Assembly: GCA_031269065.1 (NCBI GenBank)
Contig: JAIRWJ010000105.1
Location: 1-14,955 of the forward strand
Length of the DNA: 14,955 nucleotides
Direction: 5' to 3'
DNA from: Rickettsiales bacterium
GTDB taxonomy: Bacteria; Pseudomonadota; Alphaproteobacteria; Rickettsiales; UBA1997
The notes beneath the pieces were generated by a model. It was not told the DNA's origin. It searched no databases and worked only from the letters and a program-made list of their open reading frames with translations. Below, piece by piece: positions 6,103 through 13,816 of this stretch (the stretch's first letter is position 1; each line of letters opens with the position of its first letter). The translations under genes were made by a program, and so were the position numbers.

Positions 6103-6633
6103 ATGAAGAGAGTGTTTCACTATAGCGGAGTTTGGTCTCGGGAGCCTGGTCTCTACGTGCTACTTAGCCTGGCATTGTGTGCCTGTACGACAATTCTTAG
6201 GAGAAGCGGAAGGAACATACTTTCCCAGTGCAACTCCTTTAACGTCATGTTTATTAACGAAACTCCAGATAAAACACTGTTGTTTAGAGAACTAAGGAAT
6301 TCTCTAGAGGCTAAATTTGACCTGGTAGTAAATAAAAATACCAAAAATGATGCCAGCCGTAGGTGTGAACTGACTCTGGATATTGATGATACAAATTTTC
6401 CATCGGCCATGAAGGACGACGGAAGTCTAAGGGAGGAAAATAGAATGATAAATGTCAGGTACCATGTAAAAATTAGAGATGAGATAGTGTCAGAAAAATT
6501 AAGTCTTCTACACAGTACAAATAGCTCAGTATTCAAGTACTCGGACTATGTTAGAAAAAAGAAAGAGGATTCCAATATGATTGAAAGTCTGGCAGAAAAC
6601 ATATTCCTCGACGTAGTGAAACGGCTTCCGTAA
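6103..6633 (+). CDS. LptE-like envelope lipoprotein
   Basis: A 176-residue protein with a hydrophobic export segment (about 17-28, LYVLLSLALCAC). Cys28 is a plausible but imperfect lipidation site (LCAC), so it is probably an outer-membrane lipoprotein facing the periplasm. The remainder follows the alphaproteobacterial LptE pattern: RELRNSLEAKF helix, CELTLDID strand, ENRMINVRYHVKIRD strand, SEKLSLLHSTNSSVFKYSDY, and a C-terminal helix MIESLAENIFLDVVKRL. LptE partners the LptD barrel to insert lipopolysaccharide. This match is by pattern only and sequence identity to known members would be low. If right, it implies retained LPS or LPS-like transport, which would argue against typical LPS-lacking Anaplasmataceae. 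Third gene of the ssb cluster; convergent with recJ, stops 28 bases apart. The ribosome binding site is weak. Confidence 0.5.
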   Translation: MKRVFHYSGVWSREPGLYVLLSLALCACTTILRRSGRNILSQCNSFNVMFINETPDKTLLFRELRNSLEAKFDLVVNKNTKNDASRRCELTLDIDDTNFPSAMKDDGSLREENRMINVRYHVKIRDEIVSEKLSLLHSTNSSVFKYSDYVRKKKEDSNMIESLAENIFLDVVKRLP

Positions 6634-6661
6634 AGTAAGTCTGTCTATCTACAGGAGGTTT

Positions 6662-8446
6662 CTAGTTTAGTATAATGTCCTCCACATTAAATTGGATACT
6701 TTTCATGTTCATCCATCTGTTCATAGAGATATTGCCTACGAGATCACATTTTATCTTTCTTTCGCCAAACAGCAGGTTACTAATTCGGTCGTCATTAATT
6801 CTAAAAATATTGGCGGTAACCGTATTTTTATTTTTAACCAGATCATTAGACCCAATAATGCATTTTATGTGGTCGTTACTCTTCCCGAATTTTTTGACAC
6901 TAAGTATAATAACATTCTCCAAGATAATCATCGGTCTTGGATTGCCATTTCCAAAAGGACCAATTCGTTCTATGTCTGTTACCAGTTGCTCACTAAGAGA
7001 TCCCATGGGCAACACCAGATCAGCATACTTTTCGTTTTTACTGAAGTAGAGGTCCAGATTCTCCCGCATACTATTTTCTATAAATTCTTCTATATCTGGT
7101 AATTTCTTGATTTCGAAGGTAAACCCACCGGCCATAGCATGACCTCCACCAGTTATCAGTAAATTATTTTCCTTCGCTCGGATGATGACAGAGCCAATGT
7201 CTACGCTCTTGTCCACAGACCTACAGGAAGCTTTACCATATTCCTTATCTTTAGAAATAATAAAAACTGGTCTATTATATTTATCTTTTATTCGGGAAGC
7301 TATTATTCCTATAACACCCTCGTGCCAGCCATCTCCCTCAACGAAAATAACATGATTATTAAATAATTTTTTATTCTCAACCTGTTTTATTGCCTCGCAC
7401 AAGATAGTCTTTTCAATATTTTGTCTTTCTATATTGAAGTTGTTCAACTGCTCGACCAGATACTTAGCCTCAGCCCTATCCCTGCAGGATAGCAGTTTGC
7501 TACCTATGCTGACATCGCCGACCCTGCCACTTGCATTTATTCTTGGACCCAGAACGTAGCCAAGATGATATGTATCGATTACGTCGGTCAGACCTATGAT
7601 TTCAATTAGGACTGAAAGTCCCAGGTTACTCCTCTTTTTAAAGATTTCTAACCCTTGCTTGACAAAAGCCCTATTTATACTCACAAGAGGCATAACATCG
7701 CATATGGTTCCCAGAGCCACAAGATCCAGCATATAAAGAAGATTTTGTTCCTCTAGACCTATTCGGGAATAGTAGCCAATGTTTCTCAGGTAGGTATTGA
7801 GTGCAATACAAACCATGAATGCTACCCCAACTCCGGCCAGGTATTTATATTCAGATTCTTCATCCAGTCTATTCGGATTTACCAGAGCCTTCGCGTTTGG
7901 CAGCATCTTTGGCCCAATATGATGGTCTGTGATAACCACATCAATTCCAACGCTATTCGCAAATTCTACAGCATCAAAGCACGACACACCACAGTCTACA
8001 GTGATTATGAATTCCACGTCCTGTTGCTTCAGTTTTTCAATCGCCTGCTCACTCAATCCGTAACCATCTTCACTTCTGTCAGGAATATAGGTTAGCACCT
8101 CCACTCCGATATTTCTAAAAAACATCACCATCAGCGCAGATGCCGCAGCTCCGTCCACATCATAGTCACCGAATACACATATCTTTTTTTTATCGAGGAT
8201 AGCCCTATAGATAATCTCAACAGCACTTCCCATATCAAGTAGGTGATATGGATCTTTCAGTAAATTCTTTATCTTGGGGCTCAGATAGTCATCAACACTA
8301 TCCAACCCGACACCTCTCATGGCCAATAGTTTACCAACTGTAGGTGGAATCCGTTTTCTCTGGTATATTGCCAATGCTAAACCTTCATCACAATCCCTCA
8401 CACCCCAACGGTAGCCTCTCACCGACTCTTGCTCCCTGAATATCAT
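6662..8446 (-). CDS. recJ: Single-stranded-DNA-specific exonuclease RecJ
   Basis: Degrades single-stranded DNA 5' to 3' in RecF-pathway recombination and mismatch or base-excision repair, using Mn/Mg in a DHH-family active site. From the ATG at 8444-8446 the 594 residues show, in order: FGDYDVDG (motif I, about 92-99), TVDCG (149-153), TDHH (173-176), LAGVGVAF (203-210), LDLVALGTICDVMPL (240-254), GPRINASGRVGD (300-311) and the DHHA1-domain GGGHAMAGGF (433-442). All metal ligands appear intact and length is normal for RecJ. The frame stays open to a TTG at 8482 (12 more residues), but the ATG fits the usual RecJ N-terminus (SVRGYRW shortly after the start). No good ribosome binding site is seen at either. 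It follows the 616-residue gene after about 170 bases and may have its own weak promoter. Confidence 0.96.
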   Translation of the reverse strand: MIFREQESVRGYRWGVRDCDEGLALAIYQRKRIPPTVGKLLAMRGVGLDSVDDYLSPKIKNLLKDPYHLLDMGSAVEIIYRAILDKKKICVFGDYDVDGAAASALMVMFFRNIGVEVLTYIPDRSEDGYGLSEQAIEKLKQQDVEFIITVDCGVSCFDAVEFANSVGIDVVITDHHIGPKMLPNAKALVNPNRLDEESEYKYLAGVGVAFMVCIALNTYLRNIGYYSRIGLEEQNLLYMLDLVALGTICDVMPLVSINRAFVKQGLEIFKKRSNLGLSVLIEIIGLTDVIDTYHLGYVLGPRINASGRVGDVSIGSKLLSCRDRAEAKYLVEQLNNFNIERQNIEKTILCEAIKQVENKKLFNNHVIFVEGDGWHEGVIGIIASRIKDKYNRPVFIISKDKEYGKASCRSVDKSVDIGSVIIRAKENNLLITGGGHAMAGGFTFEIKKLPDIEEFIENSMRENLDLYFSKNEKYADLVLPMGSLSEQLVTDIERIGPFGNGNPRPMIILENVIILSVKKFGKSNDHIKCIIGSNDLVKNKNTVTANIFRINDDRISNLLFGERKIKCDLVGNISMNRWMNMKSIQFNVEDIILN

Positions 8447-8533
8447 CCTGAGAAAATAACGTATTGGGTGTATGCTAACCAATCCAAGACAAAATGCAAT
8501 AGAGAATTTTTCGTGGTGTTACAAATTCATAAC

Positions 8534-8592
8534 ATGTGGGACAAATCCACATCACTCTGTTCAGAGATAAATAGTACTCCATGGGAGAGTAA
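8534..8592 (-). other. Three consecutive hairpins between the 616-residue gene and recJ
   Basis: On plus-strand coordinates: ATGTGG (8534-8539) with CCACAT (8547-8552), loop of 7; CTCTG (8555-8559) with CAGAG (8562-8566), loop of 2; TACTC (8576-8580 region) with GAGTA (8588-8592), loop of 7. All stems are perfect. None is followed by a U-tract on the minus strand, so these are not standard terminators. They could be mRNA processing or stabilising structures, or regulator sites. A possible recJ promoter (TTGACT 8596-8601, 19-base spacer, TACTAT 8571-8576, read on minus) overlaps them. Confidence 0.35.
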
Positions 8593-8617
8593 TGAAGTCA
8601 AGTTTTGAATTGTGTAC

Positions 8618-10468
8618 TCACTTCGGTGTTGTCATCGCTCCCTCCTCCAGAGAACTCTCTAAAATTGACATCTTCTGTATTGCTAGGGCTACTTTGTTTT
8701 TCGCTTTCATTGTTTCTAAGATGTCTTTAATTTGGCTACTTTCATACAATTTTTCCAGATATTTAACTTTTTTACTGTCCATGTCATAGACTTCTAGTCT
8801 TCTGATCATCTCTGTCTTGGCCAGATCGGGTTTTTCTGAAGAAGTAATTTCTTCATAGTACTTTTCTTCCAGTTCGGCCAGTCTTTTATCCAGTAACTTT
8901 AGTTTTTCATTACTGTTCGAGTACTCTCCTACCGTTTTATACAGATTCACGTAGAGATTATACAGAAAGTTCTTTATGTTCTCGGGACTATTTAATTTAC
9001 CTTCTATCTGTTGTTCTTTCCACTGGTTTAGCAGATATTCTCCGGTTGTGTAGAGAACTTCGGAGTTTTCAATCCAATCTACAGGGTGCTCCCTTTCAAC
9101 CAGAGGTACGATTGGATTATTTTCTGCAAAACGCTTTCCCTGCATCTCATCTCTGGAAACATTTTTCAACAGCTCGGGCATCTCGGAGGTACCGAGGATG
9201 TTGTTTGTGGGAATAGCTCCGCTGGTTCCTATATAGGCGTTATTGGCTCCCCGGACAAACTGTCCGCTGAACAGATGATCACAGGTTAGCTCCGTACCAC
9301 CTTCCTTTAAAAATTGTCTAAGATATCCACCTATGGGCAAAGAGTCCATGTGCTCAAATATCTTCTTGATCACAGAAGTCTTCTCATAGGGTTTAAAACT
9401 CATCACAGATGACTCCGTTTCCTTTCGTTTTTCTACAATATACCCTACTTCATAACCAGTACTGCGATCCTTATCCGGTATTAGTCTCACAAATTCTTTT
9501 TCTACCCTTTCCTCATCCGCAATGGCCTCATCCAGTTTCCTCCGTATTCTTTTATCGGAAATGAAGGCTTCGACGAAACTCCTGGCCAGTTGCGCGACTC
9601 TAGCCTCATTGGCTTTATTTCTAATGTCAAAAACCCCATTTTCTTCGAAATATCCTTTTTCTTCAGAATTTTCGCAGTTGTCTGTCCACCAATAATCAAT
9701 AAAACCATAATCCATATACATATGCCCAGGATCATCAGAGTCTTTTAGTTTTTCTTCGGGAAAAGCTCTTATATAGATAGAAAAGACATTTTCAAAGTGG
9801 GCACCATAGAATATAGGAAGTATTCTCTCAAATTTTTCATCCGGAATTCTGGTGAGATCCTTCTCAGATTTATCCCTTATTACCCTATCGGAATATTCCC
9901 GCAGTATTCTGAGGCTCGTGAGCCTTTTCGAAACATCGTATTCGGGAGCACTTCCTGGGTATCGTGGCTCAAGTCTTTCTCCCCTTTTTCGTAACATTTC
10001 TCGCTGTACCATAAACATTTCTAGACCAAGGTTTTTAAAAATGTCCCAGAACAGTGAAAAATTACTTTCTTCGGAATATTTGGAACTATTAAGACGCTCA
10101 GCTATCTGCCCATCCGTTAGAAAAACATCCGTCTCTGCTTTTCCAGCTCCTGTAAGCTGTGAAAACAGATTCACATCTCTATTTTTGTTTTTGCCATACG
10201 GATCATATAGTTTCTTCCCTGTCACAGCTGAAATCCCCTCCAGAAAAATGTCCCACCTTTCCTCTAGAGTTTTTACATCTCCGTAGGTGCCATCGTTACG
10301 AAAGAACAGATCTATCATTAGTCTGACCAGTGTTTTTAGTTTGTCATCTCCATCGAGCTCACAAAAGTCTTCGATATCTGAAACTTTTAAAATATGAAGT
10401 ACAAATTCCTCCAATTCCTCCTTGGTGACTCCGGCCACTGGGTTCTTATCTTTAGTTTTTTCCGCCAT
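8618..10468 (-). CDS. Uncharacterised 616-residue protein with C-terminal coiled-coil-like region
   Basis: Not a family I recognise. No signal peptide or membrane segment is visible, so it is probably cytoplasmic or a secreted effector without a classical signal. The protein is long, charged and fairly acidic; notable stretches are YGFIDYWWTDNCEN in the middle and, over the last 110 or so residues, Leu/Glu/Lys-rich helices (KLKLLDKRLAELEEKYYEE and onward) that look like coiled coil. There are no nucleotide-binding or catalytic motifs I can name. The frame is open to an ATG at 10547-10549, but a near-consensus promoter (10499-10527) lies inside that extension. I therefore start at the ATG 10466-10468 (MAEKTKDK), about 25 bases after the expected transcription start. 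No Shine-Dalgarno is seen. A single uninterrupted 1.85-kb frame makes it a real gene. Likely lineage-specific. Confidence 0.75.
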   Translation of the reverse strand: MAEKTKDKNPVAGVTKEELEEFVLHILKVSDIEDFCELDGDDKLKTLVRLMIDLFFRNDGTYGDVKTLEERWDIFLEGISAVTGKKLYDPYGKNKNRDVNLFSQLTGAGKAETDVFLTDGQIAERLNSSKYSEESNFSLFWDIFKNLGLEMFMVQREMLRKRGERLEPRYPGSAPEYDVSKRLTSLRILREYSDRVIRDKSEKDLTRIPDEKFERILPIFYGAHFENVFSIYIRAFPEEKLKDSDDPGHMYMDYGFIDYWWTDNCENSEEKGYFEENGVFDIRNKANEARVAQLARSFVEAFISDKRIRRKLDEAIADEERVEKEFVRLIPDKDRSTGYEVGYIVEKRKETESSVMSFKPYEKTSVIKKIFEHMDSLPIGGYLRQFLKEGGTELTCDHLFSGQFVRGANNAYIGTSGAIPTNNILGTSEMPELLKNVSRDEMQGKRFAENNPIVPLVEREHPVDWIENSEVLYTTGEYLLNQWKEQQIEGKLNSPENIKNFLYNLYVNLYKTVGEYSNSNEKLKLLDKRLAELEEKYYEEITSSEKPDLAKTEMIRRLEVYDMDSKKVKYLEKLYESSQIKDILETMKAKNKVALAIQKMSILESSLEEGAMTTPK

Positions 10469-10498
10469 TTTTAAAATAAAAGATGTTTGAGCGTTTAC

Positions 10499-10527
10499 CT
10501 TATACACAATATTTAAAGGAATGTCAA
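10499..10527 (-). promoter_or_regulatory. Near-consensus promoter for the 616-residue gene
   Basis: On the minus strand: perfect TTGACA (10522-10527), 17-base spacer, TATAAG (10499-10504), matching sigma-70 consensus at 11 of 12 positions. Transcription should start near 10492. This fixes the downstream start codon at 10468 and places the promoter directly after the gap-operon terminator. Confidence 0.8.
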
Positions 10528-10602
10528 GTATGTTGTACAAGATAAACATTCGCTATGCAAAGAGCACATAAACGCCTCGTCTCCGAAGAATACGGGAGAA
10601 AA

Positions 10603-10632
10603 TAAAAAACTGAGAACCAGATACCTTCCCAG
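10603..10632 (-). terminator. Intrinsic terminator of the ialB-like/gap operon
   Basis: On the minus strand, CTGGGAA (10626-10632) pairs with TTCTCAG (10610-10616): seven pairs including one G-U, with a 9-base loop. It is followed immediately by TTTTTTATTTT. This is the best terminator in the window and lies 118 bases after the gap stop codon, before the next promoter. Confidence 0.75.
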
Positions 10633-10658
10633 AGTGAGGATATTTCATGGCAAAACAC

Positions 10659-10675
10659 TCCCCATGGTCTGGGGA
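10659..10675 (-). terminator. Possible upstream terminator hairpin after gap
   Basis: On the minus strand, TCCCC and GGGGA form a five-pair, GC-rich stem with a 7-base loop, followed by GTGTTTTG. The U-tract is short; it may pause polymerase or act in tandem with the stronger terminator 27 bases further on. Confidence 0.35.
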
Positions 10676-10749
10676 CAGTCCAGCACAACCACCCCCCGCA
10701 GAAAGTGGCGAAGTAACAGCCCTTCTCTGACTATCTGTTGTCTGGTGTG

Positions 10750-11769
10750 CTAGGCCTTTTTATCCATCCATAGTAAAGTGGTGTCGAGCATTCTATTTGA
10801 AAATCCCCATTCATTGTCATACCATGATCCGACTCTTACAAAATTACCCTCTATCACTTTAGTCTGCGACATATCAAATATGGAGCTATGAGTATTATGG
10901 AGGAAATCAACGGAAACAAGTTCCTCTTCGGTGTAGTCAAGTATGCCTTTAAGTTCTCCGGAGGCGTATTTTTTAACTAGGGAATGGATCTCGTTAGTAG
11001 TAGTCACTCTCTTTGCCTCAAAGGACAGATCAACAAATGATACATCCGGAGTTGGCACCCTTATGGACACACCATCCAGTTTACCCTTTAGTTGTGGCAG
11101 AACCAGAGCAACAGCCTTTGCGGCTCCAGTGGTGGTTGGTATCATGGATAGGCTAGCGGCTCTTGCCCTCCTTAGATCTTTGTGAGCACAGTCGACGGTT
11201 CTCTGATCGTTAGTAAATGCATGAATAGTTGTCATATGACCTTTCACCAGGCCGATTTCCCTATCTAAAATTTTCGCCAGAGGAGCAAGACAGTTTGTCG
11301 TGCAGGAACCATTCGATATTATGTCGTCAGATTCTAGCAGGCCGCCGTCATTAACCCCAACAACCACCGTCTTAACGGTGTTATCCTTAGCTGGAGCAGA
11401 TATTATAACTTTTCTTGCCCCTGCCTTCAGGTGTGCACTGGAACTCTCTCGGTCTGTAAACAGACCAGTGCATTCATAGACCACATCCACCCCCAACGAT
11501 TTCCAGGGCAGAGCCGAAGCATCCTTCTCAGCGCAAACCCTTATCGCCTTTCCGTCAATCAAAAGACTATCACCTCTAACTTCCACATTTCCCCCAAATG
11601 GACCGTGAACCGAGTCATATTTCAGAAGATGTGCATTCGTCACAATGGGGGTTAAATCATTGATTGCAACGATATCTATATTCTTGTATTTCTTCATATT
11701 CTCAAAATAGGCTCTCAGGGCGCATCTCCCTATCCTTCCAAAACCGTTAATGGCAACTCGTATTGTCAT
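10750..11769 (-). CDS. gap: Type I glyceraldehyde-3-phosphate dehydrogenase
   Basis: Interconverts glyceraldehyde 3-phosphate and 1,3-bisphosphoglycerate with NAD in glycolysis or gluconeogenesis, in the cytoplasm, normally as a tetramer. From the ATG at 11767-11769 the 339 residues show the Rossmann motif INGFGRIGR (7-15), IND with Asp38 favouring NAD over NADP, ECTGLFTDRESS, KVIISAPAKD, the active site SNGSCTTNCLAP with catalytic Cys156, HAFTNDQ with catalytic His183, HKDLRRARAAS, and the C-terminal SWYDNEWGFSNRM. All key residues are intact. An upstream TTG (11778) is in frame, but AGAGG about ten bases before the ATG supports the shorter start and matches the family N-terminus (MTIRVAINGFG). 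It begins 15 bases after the IalB-like gene, so the pair is an operon. In Rickettsiales that keep this enzyme it usually serves a partial, gluconeogenic pathway. Confidence 0.97.
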   Translation of the reverse strand: MTIRVAINGFGRIGRCALRAYFENMKKYKNIDIVAINDLTPIVTNAHLLKYDSVHGPFGGNVEVRGDSLLIDGKAIRVCAEKDASALPWKSLGVDVVYECTGLFTDRESSSAHLKAGARKVIISAPAKDNTVKTVVVGVNDGGLLESDDIISNGSCTTNCLAPLAKILDREIGLVKGHMTTIHAFTNDQRTVDCAHKDLRRARAASLSMIPTTTGAAKAVALVLPQLKGKLDGVSIRVPTPDVSFVDLSFEAKRVTTTNEIHSLVKKYASGELKGILDYTEEELVSVDFLHNTHSSIFDMSQTKVIEGNFVRVGSWYDNEWGFSNRMLDTTLLWMDKKA

Positions 11770-11784
11770 AATATTCAAACCTCT

Positions 11785-12315
11785 TTATTTAGAGTTATTA
11801 ACCATATACTTATTTACCTGCTCCACATAATAAGTAAAGGCCCTCTGAAATTCTGAAAGCGAGAATTTCACTGTAATTTCCTTAAATCCTTCCGGAAATG
11901 TGGATTTTCTCATTGCAAATCTTATGTAGAAATTACTTCCTGACTTGACCTGATCGAGCATATTTCTTGTATCCCTGTCGCCGAAGGAAATTATACCATA
12001 CCTTCCGTCCACAGTCGGTTTTGAAACTATAAGTTTGTTGTTATCAACCTTTATAAAAATATTTCTGCCTGGATAACTGTCCTTGGAAATCATCAGAACC
12101 GGAATTTTGTTGTAGGGATTCACAAAAATCACAGTTTTTTCGGTTATTTCTACAAACAGCACACACCTGATGCTTCCAAACATTTCGTCCTCTTCGCAGG
12201 ATACATTCCAAACGCCAAAATCCTTATTTGTCACCTTCTTGTTAGCTATAACGTCACAAAGAGCAGCTTTGCTAGCCACCGAAATAAGAACAATTAATAA
12301 AAATCTAAAGAACAC
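11785..12315 (-). CDS. IalB-like exported protein (invasion-associated locus B family)
   Basis: A 176-residue exported protein. The signal peptide covers about residues 1-17 (hydrophobic FLLIVLISVA, then SKA cleavage site). The mature N-terminus contains FGVWNVSCEEDE...IRC, the hallmark opening of the IalB family (F-G-x-W-x-V-x-C with a second Cys, here Cys40 and Cys51), followed by beta-rich sequence. IalB was named for Bartonella erythrocyte invasion, but the family is widespread in alphaproteobacteria and its biochemical function is not settled. The start codon is GTG with a weak AGG upstream; no in-frame ATG fits the signal peptide. It is the first gene of a two-gene unit with gap, 15 bases apart, an unexpected partner for an envelope protein. 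The family call is by pattern; a diverged member. Confidence 0.6.
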   Translation of the reverse strand: MFFRFLLIVLISVASKAALCDVIANKKVTNKDFGVWNVSCEEDEMFGSIRCVLFVEITEKTVIFVNPYNKIPVLMISKDSYPGRNIFIKVDNNKLIVSKPTVDGRYGIISFGDRDTRNMLDQVKSGSNFYIRFAMRKSTFPEGFKEITVKFSLSEFQRAFTYYVEQVNKYMVNNSK

Positions 12316-12357
12316 CTAAATACCTAATTAATGTCTGATTGGCCAAACGGCATCCGC

Positions 12358-12385
12358 AGTCTACTAGCAATAAATCATTTTTCAA
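12358..12385 (-). promoter_or_regulatory. Candidate promoter for the ialB-like/gap operon
   Basis: On the minus strand: TTGAAA (12380-12385), 16-base spacer, TAGACT (12358-12363). Transcription would start near 12351, about 36 bases before the GTG start. Moderate match. Confidence 0.4.
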
Positions 12386-12627
12386 TAAGCGAAATAACTT
12401 TTGGCATTTCAGTATCTTTTGGTATTTCCCCTTTTAGAAATGTTTGAATACAGAGCAAAAAGTTGGAAATAGGAGCTTATAATAGCAGGAAATCTATTGC
12501 AGTACAGAGAGCCTGCGAATTTCACTCTGCCTGACCACATTTGCTTACACACCCCCTCATCTTAACTATCTTGGCAACCTCGTTGCCCGCTATTATGCTA
12601 ATAGGCGTTTTCATAACATACACCCAC
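12386..12627. other. Intergenic DNA with a perfect hairpin after the MORN-like gene
   Basis: No coding frame is convincing here. GGCAAC (12573-12578) and GTTGCC (12582-12587) form a perfect six-pair stem with a 3-base loop, 41 bases after the MORN-like gene stops (minus direction). No U-tract follows, so it is not a standard terminator but may protect the 3' end or slow polymerase. A lone TATAAT at 12478-12483 (plus) has no matching -35 box. Confidence 0.4.
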
Positions 12628-13752
12628 TCAATCAGTAGGATAATCCTCCACCAAGAAAAACCTCTCATCGTCATCATCGTCATCATATATTTTCTGCTGT
12701 TCTTGAGGAGGTTTTTTATTAATAACTCTTCGGGTCATCCCAGGAATTTTCCTGCGATCTATCATCATTTTGCAAGTGCACGTCGATTCATAGGAATTAA
12801 TTTTAACACCCAAAGCTTCCTTTTCATCTATCCTTTTCCTAAAAAGAACATTTCTGAGTGTATCTCCAACTACAGTGCCATTTTTGGGTATATAGATTCC
12901 TTCAGCATTTTTACTGAGAACTCCTCTAAAAACATCTCCGTCAGCAAATCTAAGTAATTTATTTACACTGTCGTAGTTTATAATGTGGAAGCAATATGTA
13001 TTAGCAAGATTATACCATCCAATCTCCCAGTCTTCCTTCTTAGAAGTTTCAATATCAATAAAATCCATGGTGTATTTATTATCCTTCGGAAAAAGAATTA
13101 GCTTATCAATTGGATTATTTTTTACTATTTTACCATCTTCAAATATTCCATTGTAGGCAATTCCGTCCGGCCACAAGACTATTCCATCTCCCTCCAGCTT
13201 TCTATTTCTATTAAAATATCCCAACCATGTAGATCCATCTGGCTGAATATCGATTCCTCGGTTCGTTTCCATATGCTTTCTATACAAAGCAGCATATGTA
13301 CCTCCGACCGTAATTGCTGCAAATCCAGATATAAATGTAAAAACAGCAGTTTCATAAAGCTCCATGTTGATAAACACTGCTCCCGCTATAAAGAATAATG
13401 CCCCCGCAGATACTCCAGCCAAGGATACTTTTTCAACTGTGGACGAATCACGGTAAAATACCCCATCACCAATACCTGGTTCATTATAGTTTGTTTGCAG
13501 AGGATGACCAAGAAAAATGGAATAGAGTGTACCCAACATATTTCCAACAGAACGCATAGCGTACACACCAGCCGATACAGTTCGACCCTCAACTATCATG
13601 CGATGAGGTCTGTTGTCAGAGAATTTTATATCGGTACCATTGGTATTTCTTCTAATACTAGCTATATTCCAGTGTCCACTTGATTTGGCCTGTGAGGAAA
13701 ATATTAGAGCGAACCAAAATAAAAAAATCCCTTTTAATCTATTATTAAACAC
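12628..13752 (-). CDS. Exported or membrane MORN-like repeat protein with acidic tail
   Basis: A 374-residue protein. A signal peptide is visible at 1-22 (FLFWFALIFSSQA). Two adjacent hydrophobic helices lie at about 109-129 and 133-156, both rich in small residues, joined by a very short turn like a membrane hairpin. After these come MORN-like units: WLGYF...LEGDGIVLWPDG (176-197), YNGIFEDGKIV (200-210) and a weaker RFADGDVFRGVL (268-279). MORN repeats are short beta-hairpins often linked to membranes or lipids. The C-terminal region has a basic patch (RRVINKK) followed by six Asp (357-362) and an acidic end. The start is GTG; AAGG seven bases upstream supports it and no ATG fits the signal peptide. 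It has its own promoter (13788-13816). Function unknown; could be envelope-anchored or host-directed. The MORN assignment is moderate, gene reality high. Confidence 0.75.
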   Translation of the reverse strand: MFNNRLKGIFLFWFALIFSSQAKSSGHWNIASIRRNTNGTDIKFSDNRPHRMIVEGRTVSAGVYAMRSVGNMLGTLYSIFLGHPLQTNYNEPGIGDGVFYRDSSTVEKVSLAGVSAGALFFIAGAVFINMELYETAVFTFISGFAAITVGGTYAALYRKHMETNRGIDIQPDGSTWLGYFNRNRKLEGDGIVLWPDGIAYNGIFEDGKIVKNNPIDKLILFPKDNKYTMDFIDIETSKKEDWEIGWYNLANTYCFHIINYDSVNKLLRFADGDVFRGVLSKNAEGIYIPKNGTVVGDTLRNVLFRKRIDEKEALGVKINSYESTCTCKMMIDRRKIPGMTRRVINKKPPQEQQKIYDDDDDDERFFLVEDYPTD

Positions 13753-13787
13753 TTTTGTGCCTTAATTAATACGAATTAGTAATACGT

Positions 13788-13816
13788 ATACTATACATTT
13801 CCATGGGTTTTGTCAA
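13788..13816 (-). promoter_or_regulatory. Promoter for the MORN-like gene
   Basis: On the minus strand: perfect TTGACA (13811-13816), 17-base spacer, TAGTAT (13788-13793); an overlapping TATAGT (13790-13795) gives a 15-base spacer. Between promoter and GTG start, TAATACG occurs twice on the plus strand (about 13767 and 13780) near the palindrome ATACGTAT, which could be an operator. Confidence 0.6.

Noticed and set aside
6675..7102. Two plus-strand frames of 124 and 136 codons after an AGGAGG at about 6653
   Set aside because: They lie entirely antisense to the conserved C-terminal part of RecJ. The AGGAGG is suggestive, but the translations have no coherent features.
9852..10286. Plus-strand 144-codon frame
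   Set aside because: Antisense to the 616-residue gene, which has a near-consensus promoter; Ser/Phe-rich composition is typical of a shadow frame.
10469..10549. 27-codon N-terminal extension of the 616-residue protein that resembles a signal peptide
   Set aside because: The -35 and -10 boxes of the best promoter in the window lie within it, so these codons would not be transcribed from that promoter.
12541..12957. Plus-strand 138-codon frame with strongly hydrophobic stretches resembling a membrane protein
   Set aside because: Much of the hydrophobic stretch is the complement of the poly-Asp codons of the MORN-like gene; most of the frame is antisense to that gene and there is no ribosome binding site.
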